DNA from: Bordetella parapertussis
GTDB lineage: Bacteria > Pseudomonadota > Gammaproteobacteria > Burkholderiales > SG8-41
Direction of reading: 5' to 3'
DNA length: 64,000 nucleotides
Assembly (NCBI GenBank): GCA_945906815.1
Contig: CAMDRT010000021.1
Span: 1-64,000, forward strand
The notes beneath the pieces are model-generated. The model did no database searches and had not been told where the DNA came from. It was given only the letters and a program-made list of their open reading frames with translations. The position numbers were made by a program, and so were the translations under genes. This document shows positions 9,434-19,159 of the stretch, one piece after another; the first letter of the stretch is position 1; each line of letters opens with the position of its first letter.

Positions 9434-9520
9434 CGCTTTTTTGAAAAGCGCTTGAAAAACAGTAAGAACCATCTCTAAGCATCAGCTTTATTGCGTAAAA
9501 ATTACGCAGAAACCCGATGC
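9434..9520. promoter_or_regulatory. Intergenic palindromes between nrdA and ampD
   Basis: Two symmetrical elements lie here. CGCTTTT (9434-9440) pairs with AAAAGCG (9444-9450). TGCGTAA (9492-9498) pairs with TTACGCA (9502-9508) and is nested inside a wider GCATC/GATGC pair (9479-9483 and 9516-9520). Neither has a proper U-tract, so operators or transcript-end structures are both possible. Otherwise the 466-base gap 9179-9644 contains only the NrdR boxes and the nrdA leader. Confidence 0.4.
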
Positions 9521-9644
9521 TGAAAACGCTCCAAAACGGTGCACCACCCACTAGTCACAGGAAATCCATATGGAATCAATAGCATAGGTGCAGCACCCCG
9601 TAACAGGCTGGCGGCCTATATCATTAACACATTGATTTTATGAG

Positions 9645-10172
9645 TTAATTTATCCTTGACCAGTCAAAAAAAGGTCCGGGATCTGTTTTCCGCCCCGCTG
9701 CGATTTCGGCGTGACCTGCAACACCGCTAATCGGGTAGTGCGCCCGCAAGGCGGTGATGAGCTCGCGCAAGCGTTCATACTGCACATCCTCAAACGAAAT
9801 ATCGTCGGCGCCCTCAAGTTCTATGCCCAGGGAAAAATCATTGCAGCGCTCGCGCCCGCGCCAGCGCGAGATGCCGGCGTGCCAAGCGCGCATCGCACAC
9901 GGCACAAACTGAATCAACTCACCATCGCGCCGTATCAAAAAATGCGCCGACACCCGCAACTGCGCGACGGCCGCATAGTACGGATGCGCATCGCCCTGCA
10001 GGCGATTCAGAAATAGCTCGATGATGCCCGGCCCGCCGAACTCGCGCGGCGGCAGGCTGATGTTATGCACCACGATCAGCTCGATCAGCGCGCCGTCCGG
10101 CCGCGCATCGCAATTGGGCGAGGCCACGTAGCGCACGCCTTCAATAAGACCCTCGTCGCTCAATCGCACCAT
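9645..10172 (-). CDS. ampD: 1,6-anhydro-N-acetylmuramyl-L-alanine amidase AmpD
   Basis: Cytosolic zinc amidase of cell-wall recycling, 175 aa. It removes the peptide from anhydro-muropeptides, which also keeps beta-lactamase inducers low. The amidase_2 domain spans the protein. Zinc ligands are the histidine in VVHNISLPP and the histidine and aspartate in AGHAEIAAGRKTDPGP. The product lacks a signal peptide and fits the cytosolic AmpD class. It lies 12 bases downstream of pilR on the same strand, so it may be the last gene of a pilS-pilR-ampD transcript. Confidence 0.93.
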   Translation of the reverse strand: MVRLSDEGLIEGVRYVASPNCDARPDGALIELIVVHNISLPPREFGGPGIIELFLNRLQGDAHPYYAAVAQLRVSAHFLIRRDGELIQFVPCAMRAWHAGISRWRGRERCNDFSLGIELEGADDISFEDVQYERLRELITALRAHYPISGVAGHAEIAAGRKTDPGPFFDWSRIN

Positions 10173-10184
10173 GATTTGCGCGCG

Positions 10185-11549
10185 TTAGCGTTTCGCGTCG
10201 AGTTCGTCTTTGATGCCCAGGCGCTCCATGCGATAGCGCAAAGCGCGAAAACTCACGCCGAGAACCTTGGCCGCCGCAGTACGGTTGTAGTGCGTCTTTT
10301 CGAGCGCATCCAGTATGGCCTGGCGTTCGATTTTCTCCAGGCGCTCGGGCAGCGGGAGCCCAGATACATCGAGTAGCTCTTCCCTTTTGGGTGAAAGACG
10401 CAGATCGTCTGCTTTGATCTCGTCGCCCCTGGTAAGCGCCAGAGCGCGTTCCAAAATGTTCTCCAACTCGCGCACGTTGCCGGGGAAATCGTATGTTTCC
10501 AGCGCCTTTAGCGCGCCGAACGATAGCCTGGGGGCCACCACCCCCAGCGGCGCCACTTGCTTTTTCAATATTGCACTAGCCAACAACGAAATATCGTCAC
10601 GCATTTCGCGTAAGGCTGGCATGCGCAATTCTATGACGTTGAGGCGGTAGAACAGGTCCTGCCGAAACAAGCCGTTCTGCACTTCATCGGACAGATTGCG
10701 GTGCGTGGCGCTGATGATGCGCACGTCGACATTGTCCTCGGTGGCGGACCCCACTTTGCGCACCTTTTTCTCCTGGATCGCACGCAGCAGCTTAACCTGC
10801 ATAGGCAAAGGCAAGTCTGCTACCTCATCGAGGAATAGCGTGCCGCTACTGGCGGCCTGAAAAAAGCCGTCATGATCGGCGACCGCACCCGTGAACGCCC
10901 CCTTCTTGTGACCAAAAAACTCCGATTCCATCAGGTTTTCCGGTATCGCGCCGCAATTCACCGGCACAAACGGCGCTGCTTGCCGTGAGCCTTTGTCGTG
11001 TATCAGGCGCGCCGCCAGCTCCTTGCCGCTGCCCGATTCACCGGTCACATGTACCGGCGCTTGACTACGTGCAAGCTTATCGATCATCAGCCGCGCCTGT
11101 TGCATGGGCAACGCATTGCCCACCAGCAGCGGGCCCTCATGCATCACCACTGCTTCGGCTGCAAGCGGCTGCACACCACGCGGCAGATTCAACGCCGCTC
11201 GTATCAACGCGCGCAACTGCTCCAGCGATACCGGCTTGGCGAGGTAATCAAACGCGCCCGCCTTTAACGCCGCCACCGCATTTTCCGCACTGCCGTGCGC
11301 TGTGATCACCGCCACTGGGGTATGCGGATGGTGCTTGGCAACGTAGTCCAGTACCGTCAATCCGTCGCCATCCGGCAACCGCATGTCGGTAAGACAAAGG
11401 TCGTAATCGTTGACGGCGAGCAGCGCCAATGCGTCGCCCTGAGTTGCCGCACTATGCGACAGCACACCCATGCGCGTCAGCGTCATGCCGAGCAACTCCC
11501 GGATATCCGCTTCATCGTCCACCACCAGCACATGACTTTTTGCGTTCAT
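10185..11549 (-). CDS. pilR: Sigma-54-dependent response regulator PilR
   Basis: NtrC-family activator, 454 aa. The receiver domain (about 5-120) has phospho-acceptor D55. The AAA+ domain (about 140-370) has Walker A GESGSGKE at 170-177, the sigma-54-contacting GAFTGA loop at 217-222 and LFLDE at 238-242. A Fis-type helix-turn-helix lies at the C-terminus (NRTAAAKVLGVSFRALRYR). With its partner sensor it would switch on type IV pilin (pilA), which is not in this window. Its start overlaps the pilS stop in ATGA, so translation is coupled. PilR rather than NtrX is favoured by the PilS partner. Confidence 0.9.
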   Translation of the reverse strand: MNAKSHVLVVDDEADIRELLGMTLTRMGVLSHSAATQGDALALLAVNDYDLCLTDMRLPDGDGLTVLDYVAKHHPHTPVAVITAHGSAENAVAALKAGAFDYLAKPVSLEQLRALIRAALNLPRGVQPLAAEAVVMHEGPLLVGNALPMQQARLMIDKLARSQAPVHVTGESGSGKELAARLIHDKGSRQAAPFVPVNCGAIPENLMESEFFGHKKGAFTGAVADHDGFFQAASSGTLFLDEVADLPLPMQVKLLRAIQEKKVRKVGSATEDNVDVRIISATHRNLSDEVQNGLFRQDLFYRLNVIELRMPALREMRDDISLLASAILKKQVAPLGVVAPRLSFGALKALETYDFPGNVRELENILERALALTRGDEIKADDLRLSPKREELLDVSGLPLPERLEKIERQAILDALEKTHYNRTAAAKVLGVSFRALRYRMERLGIKDELDAKR

Positions 11550-13168
11550 TCACCCGCCCAGCACGTTAATGTGAATTGCGCGCCCGCGCTACGCGCCACA
11601 TAGTCCAGCGTAGCGCCATTCGCCGCGCACATTTCCCGCGCAATATATAAACCCAGGCCCGTCCCGCCCTGCGCATGGCTGACAAAGGGCTCGAACAACC
11701 CGCTGCGCACCGGCGGCGGCACGCCGGCACCATCATCGATGACATCCAATTTTACAACACGGCCGCCGCGCACCCGGTGGGCCTCGATCCGCACGCTGCC
11801 GGGCAGGCCGCGGCAATGGCGCAGCGCGTTACGACACAGGTTCCACAGGATCTGGTTCAAATGCATTCTGTCGAACAGCACCTTCAGACCGCTGTCGGTG
11901 CGCAGCGCAAAAATTGCAGGCTCAGCATGCTCGGTTTCGGCGATCTGCACGACAAACTGACGCACGAACTCGTCCACCGCCAACGTCTCCAGCAACGCCG
12001 TTTGGCCGCGATTCAGGCCCAACACATCATTCACCATGCGATTCAGGCGCTGTGTGTTGTCATGAATAATGCCCACCAGCCGCCGCATGCCGGGTGCGCT
12101 CTCAGGCTCTTCCTGCAGCAACTGCGCGGCATGGCTGATCGACCCCAGCGGATTGCGGATTTCATGCGCAATATTGGTGGTCAGGCGCCCAATCGCCGCC
12201 AACTTCATTTGCTGCGCCTGTTCGCGCGCGCGGGTGAGGTCCTCGAGAAAGATCACCGTACCGGCTTGCGGGTGCATGCCCACCGGCACAAAACGCAGCC
12301 CATGACTTTCATCCATCGACGCGGCATAACCCTGTGACACGCCCGCAGTGCCCGCGCGCCAGCGCGCGAGATGCGCCGCCAGTCCCGGCGCGTAGTCCAC
12401 GAGCTTCACGTTTTGCCGCCCGCCGAATGCGCCAAGAAACGCCGCCGCCCGCGTATTCACCTGACGCACCACACCCTCGCCATCGACCACCACCACACCG
12501 TCGGGCATGTCCTGTATCACCAGGCGGTTCACTTCGGACAGATTCGCCACGTCTATCCTGCGCTGCACGGTGATTTCCTCATTCAATTGCGTCAGACGCG
12601 CCAAGGTGTGCCCCACCAGCGCGGTGGCGAAGTAGCCCATCGAAAGAAATCCCGCTTGAATAAACTGCGCCGCGCTCTCCTGAAAAACCAGCACTTCATA
12701 GGCGTGTTCGAGCAGCACGGCGATACTCGCCAGCGCGGCGTAAAACAGCGTCAACCGCCCGCGGCTGATCAGCCCCGCACCCGCCAACGTGGCAAGCAAC
12801 AGCAGCCCTATGCCGCTGGTCACACCACGACTGGCAAAAATAAGCACGGTGATAAACCCGATATCCGCCGCCACCTGAAGGGCAATTTGCGTATTAAACC
12901 GCCAGCGCGTGCTGATGCCCGCCGCGCAAACAATGCCAAACAGCAAATAGGCGATGGTTACCCGTATGAACAAGGCGCGATCGTAAGCACCCAACTGCGA
13001 TGCACTCTCGCTAAAAATCACACCGCCGAGCAGCACCAGCGCAATAATGATGCGGTAGGCATTGAAAAAATGCAGCGAACGCCAGTGCGATTCGGAGTAT
13101 CCCTCATCCACAGTGCCGCCAGGCACGACGGGCGCCTGGCGCGATGGATGCTGCGCAAGCGCATTCAT
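11546..13168 (-). CDS. pilS: Membrane sensor histidine kinase PilS
   Basis: 540-aa kinase with about six N-terminal membrane helices (residues about 35-190) and no large periplasmic domain, the PilS hallmark. A PAS-like domain follows (about 205-310), then the dimerisation/phospho-acceptor region with H335 in NIAHEIRNP, and a HATPase domain with the N-box NALRH and G-boxes DDGAGVP and GTGLGLYIA. It would phosphorylate PilR and thereby control type IV pili and twitching. In Pseudomonas PilS senses pilin in the membrane; that role is assumed here. Confidence 0.9.
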   Translation of the reverse strand: MNALAQHPSRQAPVVPGGTVDEGYSESHWRSLHFFNAYRIIIALVLLGGVIFSESASQLGAYDRALFIRVTIAYLLFGIVCAAGISTRWRFNTQIALQVAADIGFITVLIFASRGVTSGIGLLLLATLAGAGLISRGRLTLFYAALASIAVLLEHAYEVLVFQESAAQFIQAGFLSMGYFATALVGHTLARLTQLNEEITVQRRIDVANLSEVNRLVIQDMPDGVVVVDGEGVVRQVNTRAAAFLGAFGGRQNVKLVDYAPGLAAHLARWRAGTAGVSQGYAASMDESHGLRFVPVGMHPQAGTVIFLEDLTRAREQAQQMKLAAIGRLTTNIAHEIRNPLGSISHAAQLLQEEPESAPGMRRLVGIIHDNTQRLNRMVNDVLGLNRGQTALLETLAVDEFVRQFVVQIAETEHAEPAIFALRTDSGLKVLFDRMHLNQILWNLCRNALRHCRGLPGSVRIEAHRVRGGRVVKLDVIDDGAGVPPPVRSGLFEPFVSHAQGGTGLGLYIAREMCAANGATLDYVARSAGAQFTLTCWAGE

Positions 13169-13174
13169 CCGCGT

Positions 13175-13405
13175 TCAGCTTCCAGGGTCATGACTGCGTT
13201 GATGATCCGCGCAACAATAAAATTGTCCGCGCACCGTAAGGCTTTCACCGCGCGGCAGATGAATGCCGCATTGGGCGCAACGCACCATGTCCTCGTGCGG
13301 TGCGGGCTGGTCTTTACGTGCGGCTAGATTCCTGCGGCGCAGACTCGAACGGATGATCCAGTAAACGATCAAAACACCCGCCAGTAACAACAGATATTTG
13401 CCCAT
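13175..13405 (-). CDS. PP0621-type small membrane protein with Cys pairs
   Basis: 76-aa protein. It starts MGKYLLLLAG with a single membrane helix (about residues 3-22), followed by a basic stretch and a cysteine motif, CAQCGIHLPRGES then FYCCADHQR. This matches the PP0621 family of unknown function and may bind a metal. The longer reading from 13597 adds a low-quality Arg/Ser-rich leader and is rejected. It lies 6 bases upstream of pilS on the same strand; small PP0621 genes are often found next to pilS. Confidence 0.8.
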   Translation of the reverse strand: MGKYLLLLAGVLIVYWIIRSSLRRRNLAARKDQPAPHEDMVRCAQCGIHLPRGESLTVRGQFYCCADHQRSHDPGS

Positions 13406-13615
13406 GACGACAGCGCCCTGCGAAAGAGACCGGGTAAGTCTGCCGCAATCCTTGGCAGCCGTCGAGTTCGACGCAGCGTTCGGCACACCACAGCCGCGCC
13501 GCAGACCGCTGCTTGTCACGGTGCCCCGGGGCGAACTTTGCGTTTTTTCGCCAACGGGCGAAAAACGCCGTCGCAGCCGCCCCGTAAACGACACCAAGCG
13601 AGGAAAAGAAAAAAT

Positions 13616-13692
13616 TGGTCGGGGTGAGAGGGTTCGAACCTCCGACTCCTGCGTCCCGAACGCAGTACTCTACCAGGCTGAGCTACACCCCG
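13616..13692 (-). tRNA. tRNA-Pro (anticodon CGG)
   Basis: 77-base cloverleaf including an encoded CCA end. The acceptor stem pairs CGGGGTG with CACCCCG. The anticodon stem CTGCG/CGCAG encloses the loop TTCGGGA, giving anticodon CGG. The T-loop GTTCGAACC is intact and the discriminator base is A. It reads CCG codons, which are common in this GC-rich genome. Bases 13406-13615 and 13693-13858 on either side hold nothing else I can support. Confidence 0.95.
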
Positions 13693-13858
13693 ATTTGAAA
13701 CTCTGGAACGACGAATAACGCATTCAGTGATCAGCCGATCGTAGTCTGTCCAATCCTCGGGAATCCACAGAAAAAAACACGCGGCAGCGCCGCGCTTGAT
13801 TGGTTACCGCTACTGACCACTGAACAGCGACTATGCCGATACGCGCCACACCCCGTTC

Positions 13859-14827
13859 TCAGTACGTGCGCGTTACCGCAAAGTCAGTTAATTGTAGCAG
13901 AAATTCGCGCTGTGGGCTGTGGGTCAGCCCCTGCAGCGCGCTGCTGGCGAGGCGCGCTTCGGCACACGCGCATGCGCGCGCATAGTCCAGCGCGCCGGTT
14001 TCCCGTATCGCCTCCAATACTGCGGGCAGCTCGTGCAGACCACCGGCTTCGATGGCGCGGCGCACGGCGGCCACATGCGCCGGGGAACCGCAGCGCATCG
14101 CATGAATCAGCGGCAAAGTGGGCTTGCCCTCAGCCAGGTCATCGCCGACGTTCTTACCGATAAGCGCATGGTCACCACTGTAATCGAGCACGTCGTCAAT
14201 CAACTGAAACGCCGTGCCCAGATGCGCGCCATAACGTGCCATGGCGTCTTCCGCCGCTTTGTCCGCCCCGCCGAGCAAGGCGCCGATGCGCGTCGCAGCC
14301 TCAAAAAGTTTCGCCGTCTTACAACGGATAACCTGCAAGTAAGCGGCCTCGTCTATATCGGGATTGCGGCAACTCATCAACTGCAATACCTCGCCCTCGG
14401 CGATAACATTGGTGGCGTCCGCCAATACTTCGAGTACGCGCGTATTGCCCCCCTCAACCATCATCTGAAAGGCACGGGAGTAGACAAAATCGCCGACCAG
14501 CACGCTGGCGGCATTGCCAAACAATGCATTCGCTGTGGGACGCCCGCGGCGCAAGCCGGATTCATCCACCACGTCGTCGTGCAACAAGGTCGCGGTATGA
14601 ATAAACTCAATTACCGCGGCAAGTTGATGGTGCAGCGCGCCTTGATAGCCGTGAGCGCCGGCTGACAGCACCACCAGCGCGGGCCGCAGTCGCTTGCCGC
14701 CACCGCCGATGATGTACTCCGCCACCTGCCCGATCAAGGCAACGCTGGAGTTCAGACGGGAACGGATAACACGATCTATCGCCTGCATATCCGCAGCAAT
14801 AAACTCGCGGATGGCTTCTATGGACAC
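13859..14827 (-). CDS. ispB: Polyprenyl (octaprenyl) diphosphate synthase
   Basis: Trans-prenyltransferase that extends farnesyl diphosphate for the ubiquinone side chain. With a GTG start at 14827 (protein VSIEAIREF...) it is 322 aa, essentially the length of E. coli IspB. The ATG at 14869 would add 14 unusual residues. Both aspartate-rich motifs are present, HDDVVD (first) and IDDVLDYSGD (second), along with GGGKRLRP. Chain length (C40 versus others) cannot be read. It is divergent from rplU-rpmA, the classical arrangement. A 10-base repeat GCAGATGGTC occurs twice upstream (14871 and 14943). Confidence 0.93.
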   Translation of the reverse strand: MSIEAIREFIAADMQAIDRVIRSRLNSSVALIGQVAEYIIGGGGKRLRPALVVLSAGAHGYQGALHHQLAAVIEFIHTATLLHDDVVDESGLRRGRPTANALFGNAASVLVGDFVYSRAFQMMVEGGNTRVLEVLADATNVIAEGEVLQLMSCRNPDIDEAAYLQVIRCKTAKLFEAATRIGALLGGADKAAEDAMARYGAHLGTAFQLIDDVLDYSGDHALIGKNVGDDLAEGKPTLPLIHAMRCGSPAHVAAVRRAIEAGGLHELPAVLEAIRETGALDYARACACAEARLASSALQGLTHSPQREFLLQLTDFAVTRTY

Positions 14828-14968
14828 TATTGGAGACCGCGAAAAATGCTGATGATACCGTATCCGCACAGCAGATGGTCAGACCAGCTGCCGCGTTTGC
14901 CGCGGCCAGCATCCAAAACTTTATTAAGATACAAACACTTGTGCAGATGGTCTGCATATTCGTTGCCT

Positions 14969-14997
14969 TTGACATAGGCCGTTTTTTTTCGTAAACT
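14969..14997 (+). promoter_or_regulatory. Sigma-70 promoter for rplU-rpmA
   Basis: A perfect TTGACA (14969-14974), a 17-base spacer and TAAACT (14992-14997) give a strong promoter. The transcript would begin near 15004, leaving a leader of about 100 bases before rplU. Confidence 0.75.
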
Positions 14998-15105
14998 ACT
15001 CTGCTTTCCAAGTTGCTGGTGCGCTGCGGTAGGTGTGGCTGTAATGGGTTATTTGTGGCAGAGCTCCCAGACGGCACGCGCAACGGAGTCAAATCGGGGT
15101 TTATC

Positions 15106-15417
15106 ATGTACGCAGTCATAAAAACAGGCGGCAAACAGTATCGCGTGAGTGGCGGCCAAAAAGTCAAGGTAGAACAACTACTTGTAGACGTAGGCGCTGA
15201 GATAACGCTAGACCAAGTGCTGGCAATTGGCGAAGGCGAGGCGGTAAAACTAGGTCAGCCGCTGGTGGCTGGTGCCACGGTTACCGCCAAGGTACTGGCA
15301 CATGGTCGCGGTGACAAAGTGCATATTTTCAAGATGCGCCGACGCAAGCACTACCGCAAGCAACAAGGTCATCGTCAGAATTTCACCGAGCTCGAAATTG
15401 TCGGCATTAACGGATAA
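15106..15417 (+). CDS. rplU: 50S ribosomal protein L21
   Basis: 103 aa, the normal L21 length, starting [14 protein letters not shown] and ending with the conserved region [21 protein letters not shown]. It binds 23S rRNA in the large subunit. The longer frame from 15013 is rejected because L21 always begins at this methionine. First gene of rplU-rpmA, 15 bases before rpmA. Confidence 0.98.
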   Translation: MYAVIKTGGKQYRVSGGQKVKVEQLLVDVGAEITLDQVLAIGEGEAVKLGQPLVAGATVTAKVLAHGRGDKVHIFKMRRRKHYRKQQGHRQNFTELEIVGING

Positions 15418-15432
15418 TCGGCAGGAACCCAT

Positions 15433-15690
15433 ATGGCACACAAAAAAGCAGGCGGCAGTTCACGTAACGGGCGCGATTCAGAGTCCAAGCGCCTAGGCGT
15501 CAAGGCGTTCGGCGGCGAACTGATACCCGCAGGCAGCATCATCGTGCGCCAGCGTGGCACGCGCATGCACGCCGGTGACAACGTCGGCATGGGCCGCGAT
15601 CACACGCTGTTCGCGAAAGTCACCGGTCGTGTTGATTTTGCAAAAAAAGGGCCGCAAAACCACACGTTTGTCAGCGTACTCGCGGCCTGA
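15433..15690 (+). CDS. rpmA: 50S ribosomal protein L27
   Basis: 85 aa, starting [20 protein letters not shown]. Its N-terminal tail reaches the peptidyl-transferase centre. There is no Firmicutes-type cleaved leader. It lies between rplU and a strong terminator, so obgE downstream needs its own promoter or read-through. Confidence 0.98.
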   Translation: MAHKKAGGSSRNGRDSESKRLGVKAFGGELIPAGSIIVRQRGTRMHAGDNVGMGRDHTLFAKVTGRVDFAKKGPQNHTFVSVLAA

Positions 15691-15712
15691 TCAAACTTCA
15701 GCGTCGGCAACC

Positions 15713-15740
15713 AGCCCTGTCGCCGACAGGGCTTTTTTTT
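15713..15740 (+). terminator. Rho-independent terminator after rpmA
   Basis: A 9-base-pair stem (AGCCCTGTC/GACAGGGCT) with a three-base loop is followed by eight T residues. Confidence 0.92.
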
Positions 15741-15782
15741 ACTGCACGGAAAATGCGACTGCGGTAAGCTGATTCTGCCATC

Positions 15783-16847
15783 ATGAAATTCATCGACGAA
15801 TCCGTCATAGAGGTCCACGCCGGCAAAGGCGGCGATGGTGTTGCCAGCTTTCGGCGCGAGAAATTCATGCCTTTTGGCGGCCCCGATGGCGGCGACGGCG
15901 GCCGTGGCGGCAGCATCTACGCCATTGCCGACCGCAACATCAACACCTTGATCGACTACCGTTACGCGCGCATCCACCGCGCGAAAAACGGCACCAAAGG
16001 CCGCGGCGCGGATTGTTACGGTCGCGGCGCGGACGACATTGTTCTGCGCATGCCGGTGGGCACGATCATTACCGACGCCGAAACCGGCGAACAACTGGCC
16101 GACCTCAATCGCCATCAGCAACGCACTCTGATCGCCCACGGCGGCAAGGGCGGCATCGGCAATCTGCATTTCAAATCCAGCACGAACCGCACACCGCGCC
16201 AGTTCACGCGTGGCGACCCAGGCGAAACTCGCACGTTGCGGCTTGAACTTAAGGTACTGGCTGACGTGGGCCTGCTCGGCATGCCCAACGCCGGAAAATC
16301 GACGTTGATACGCGCGGTGTCTGCCGCCAAGCCGAAGGTCGCCGACTATCCGTTCACCACGCTGCATCCGAATCTGGGCGTGGTACGCGCCAACATGAAC
16401 CGCAGTTTTGTCATTGCCGACATTCCCGGATTGATCGAGGGCGCAGCCGAAGGCGCGGGCCTCGGCCACCAGTTCCTGCGCCACCTTGCGCGCACACGGC
16501 TGCTGCTGCACCTGATCGACATTGCGCCCCCCGGCGAAGACGCCGATCCGGTGAAAGACGCCCGTGCCATCATCACGGAATTACGCAAGTATGACGAAGC
16601 CCTCTACAAAAAACCACGCTGGCTGATCCTCAACAAGGCCGATGTGGTGGATGACGCTGCGCGCGACAAGCTCACCAAAAGCATCGTGCGGCGCCTACGC
16701 TGGAAGGGCGGGGTATATATTATTTCGGCGATTTCCGGCGCCGGCTGCGCGGAATTGGTACAGGCGATTATGGGCTATCTCGACAGCCTGCCACCCACGG
16801 CTGAATCCGCCCTCGCCGCTGAAGAAGCGCTGACTGACACCATCTGA
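15783..16847 (+). CDS. obgE: Obg/CgtA GTPase
   Basis: 354-aa ribosome-associated GTPase. The glycine-rich Obg fold occupies about residues 1-158 ([26 protein letters not shown]). The G domain follows, with G1 [10 protein letters not shown]3 [10 protein letters not shown]4 LNKAD and G5 ISAISGAG. No C-terminal OCT domain is seen, as usual in proteobacteria. Roles are in 50S maturation and stringent-response control. Its position between rpmA and proB is typical of betaproteobacteria. Confidence 0.97.
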   Translation: MKFIDESVIEVHAGKGGDGVASFRREKFMPFGGPDGGDGGRGGSIYAIADRNINTLIDYRYARIHRAKNGTKGRGADCYGRGADDIVLRMPVGTIITDAETGEQLADLNRHQQRTLIAHGGKGGIGNLHFKSSTNRTPRQFTRGDPGETRTLRLELKVLADVGLLGMPNAGKSTLIRAVSAAKPKVADYPFTTLHPNLGVVRANMNRSFVIADIPGLIEGAAEGAGLGHQFLRHLARTRLLLHLIDIAPPGEDADPVKDARAIITELRKYDEALYKKPRWLILNKADVVDDAARDKLTKSIVRRLRWKGGVYIISAISGAGCAELVQAIMGYLDSLPPTAESALAAEEALTDTI

Positions 16848-16853
16848 ATCGCC

Positions 16854-17972
16854 ATGACGTCGCCGCTAAAAAACGCCCGGCGTTTTGTGGTCAAGGTCGG
16901 TTCGAGCCTGGTCACCAATCAGGGCCAGGGTCTCGATCACACCGCGCTCGCGCGCTGGGCGGCGCAGATTGCGCAACTGCGCAAAATGCAGCGCGAAGTG
17001 GTGCTGGTTTCCAGCGGCGCCATCGCCGAAGGCATGCAACGGCTGGGCTGGAGCAAACGTCCGCACGCTGTGAATGAACTGCAGGCCGCCGCCGCGGTCG
17101 GGCAAATGGGCCTCGCGCAGGCATACGAGTCGTGCTTCCGACAGCACGGCCTGCTCACCTCGCAGATTTTGCTCACGCACGACGATCTTTCCGACCGCAA
17201 ACGTTATCTGAATGCGCGCTCGGCATTGCGTACCCTGCTGGCGCTGGGGGTCATTCCGGTGATCAACGAAAACGACACCGTCGCCACCGATGAAATCCGG
17301 GTCGGCGACAATGACACCCTGGGGGCGCTGGTCACCAACCTGGTCGAAGCGGATGTGATGGTGATACTTACCGATCAGGCTGGCCTATTCAGCGCCGATC
17401 CCCGCCAGAATCCCGCTGCCACGCTGATTACCGAGGCTGACGCCAGCGACCCTGCGCTGGAAAAAATGGCCGGCGGCGCGGGCAGTGCCATCGCGTTGGG
17501 CGGCATGCTGACCAAAATTACCGCAGCGCAACGCGCAGCGCGCGGTGGTGCGCATACGCTGATCGCAAGCGGGCATGAACCCGATGTGCTGGTACGGCTG
17601 GCCCAGGGTGAACGCATCGGCTCGTTGTTGCGGGCGAAATCCGCCACGCTCGCCGCGCGCAAGCAATGGCTAGCTGACCATTTGCAGTTGCGCGGCCGGC
17701 TGATGCTGGATGCCGGCGCGGTCAACGCGTTACGTTCCGGTGGCAAGAGCCTGTTGCCCATCGGGGTATACGAACTGTCAGGCGAATTCGAGCGCGGCGA
17801 GGTGGTGAGCTGTCACGATGAATCCAACCGCGAAATTGCACGCGGGCTCATCAATTACAATGCATCGGAAACGCGACGCATCTTGCGCACACCGTCCAGT
17901 GAAATCGAGGCCAAACTCGGTTACGTGGGTGAAGCAGAACTCATACACCGCGACGATCTGGTGCTGGTGTAA
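16854..17972 (+). CDS. proB: Glutamate 5-kinase
   Basis: First enzyme of proline synthesis, 372 aa. The amino-acid kinase domain (1-260) begins [11 protein letters not shown] and contains [18 protein letters not shown]-terminal PUA domain (about 275-360) is present, so this is the full-length, feedback-inhibited form. It lies 6 bases after obgE and is likely in the same transcript. proA is not nearby. Confidence 0.97.
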   Translation: MTSPLKNARRFVVKVGSSLVTNQGQGLDHTALARWAAQIAQLRKMQREVVLVSSGAIAEGMQRLGWSKRPHAVNELQAAAAVGQMGLAQAYESCFRQHGLLTSQILLTHDDLSDRKRYLNARSALRTLLALGVIPVINENDTVATDEIRVGDNDTLGALVTNLVEADVMVILTDQAGLFSADPRQNPAATLITEADASDPALEKMAGGAGSAIALGGMLTKITAAQRAARGGAHTLIASGHEPDVLVRLAQGERIGSLLRAKSATLAARKQWLADHLQLRGRLMLDAGAVNALRSGGKSLLPIGVYELSGEFERGEVVSCHDESNREIARGLINYNASETRRILRTPSSEIEAKLGYVGEAELIHRDDLVLV

Positions 17973-18001
17973 TCCGCGGTCAGCCGACCCTTATTCCGAA
18001 A

Positions 18002-18553
18002 TTATTCCGCCGGATATTTGGGGCCACTCTTCAGCGTTGCAATGATCTGCTTCACCGACGCCGCGTCCTTGCGATTGACACTGGCGCAGAAGTAGTCACG
18101 AAACAACACGTAGTGATGCCCGTTTACGACGCGCGGCTCGATCTCACGCCAGCTGACATTGCGCGCACGCGACCACTGCGCATTGGGGTGGCCAAATGCA
18201 TAAACCCGCAGTTGCCGTGAGTCACAGCGCAAGCCCTCAAACGACACGTTGGTGGCGCCACCGCTGGTTTTGATCACCACGGTGTAACGAACCACACCGT
18301 CGTCGCCCACCGAAAGAGAGGCGGTATCAATAAAGAAACTGTTGGTGGCATTTGCGCCGATATCAAACTTGAGCCAATTCTCGGGCTTGGGATACGGCGG
18401 CAATTTCGTTTGCAGCTCTTGCCACGGTTTTTTTTCCTGCTCGAGTTCGTAGTCCCAATCTTTCCATTGGGCCGAGGCGCACAGCGTCAGCAGCAGTCCA
18501 CAAACCAATGCCAGCCCCCGATGCACTGGCCACATTGGAATATAATTTATCAT
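18002..18553 (-). CDS. CNP1-like exported protein
   Basis: 183-aa protein with a signal peptide (residues about 1-28, ending CASA before QWKDWDYE). The mature domain matches the CNP1-like family (cryptic neisserial protein 1) of unknown function. It typically follows the obgE-proB region in betaproteobacteria, here convergent with proB. Probably periplasmic. Two cysteines (in LRCDS and YFCAS) could form a disulfide. Confidence 0.85.
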   Translation of the reverse strand: MINYIPMWPVHRGLALVCGLLLTLCASAQWKDWDYELEQEKKPWQELQTKLPPYPKPENWLKFDIGANATNSFFIDTASLSVGDDGVVRYTVVIKTSGGATNVSFEGLRCDSRQLRVYAFGHPNAQWSRARNVSWREIEPRVVNGHHYVLFRDYFCASVNRKDAASVKQIIATLKSGPKYPAE

Positions 18554-18565
18554 AAAAACAATAAC

Positions 18566-19150
18566 TTACGATAAATCTCGCAGCAGAGTTGCCTGCACCG
18601 GCGCCGCCAGAGGATCGACCGACGCGCGATAGTTCGGATGATCCACGCCCAGCGCCAAGGACGCCCCGCTATGCAAAGCCTGCTTCATCGGATGGTCAAG
18701 CTCAAAGCGCAGGAAGTGTACCGCGGACGTTTTTTCGTCGGTCGAGCGCTCCAGATCTTCATCGGCAATCGCATACACCGGCGCACAGCCGGCAACGCGC
18801 ACCCACACCCGATCCTCGATACCGATGAGCCTGGCCAACATGCGGCCGCGCTGCTCGACGTCCGGGTATTCGATCATCATCGTTGCCTTCCAGTTACTGC
18901 CGTCGGGAATCAGCGGATTATAGGTTTCAAGTTCATCCTGTATGCCTGCTTCCTCGAAGATTTTTTCCACGCGCAACATTTCCTGAATCTGGTAACGCAT
19001 GGTGAGTTCGTCTTCGAAAATCAACGTGAGGTGTGCCCCCAGCGCAACGGTTCGCGCCTGTTTATGCTGGATAACTTGGGCCCGAAACGCGACGCGCGTT
19101 TTGGCGTACGCTTCAAGCGTCATCAGCGTGTCGCGGGTAATTTTGGCCAT
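18566..19150 (-). CDS. DUF3501 family protein
   Basis: 194-aa soluble protein starting MAKITRDTLMTLEAYAK, matching the DUF3501 family. No catalytic motif is obvious; a histidine and acidic residues are scattered through the middle. It lies 9 bases after the iron-sulfur protein gene, which follows rubrerythrin. This three-gene set recurs in betaproteobacteria, so a shared role in peroxide or oxygen defence is inferred from context only. Confidence 0.82.
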   Translation of the reverse strand: MAKITRDTLMTLEAYAKTRVAFRAQVIQHKQARTVALGAHLTLIFEDELTMRYQIQEMLRVEKIFEEAGIQDELETYNPLIPDGSNWKATMMIEYPDVEQRGRMLARLIGIEDRVWVRVAGCAPVYAIADEDLERSTDEKTSAVHFLRFELDHPMKQALHSGASLALGVDHPNYRASVDPLAAPVQATLLRDLS

Positions 19151-19159
19151 ATTTCCGTT

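Noticed and set aside
13406..13597. N-terminal extension of the PP0621-type protein
   Set aside because: The conserved protein begins at the 13405 ATG with a membrane helix; the extension has no similarity to the family.
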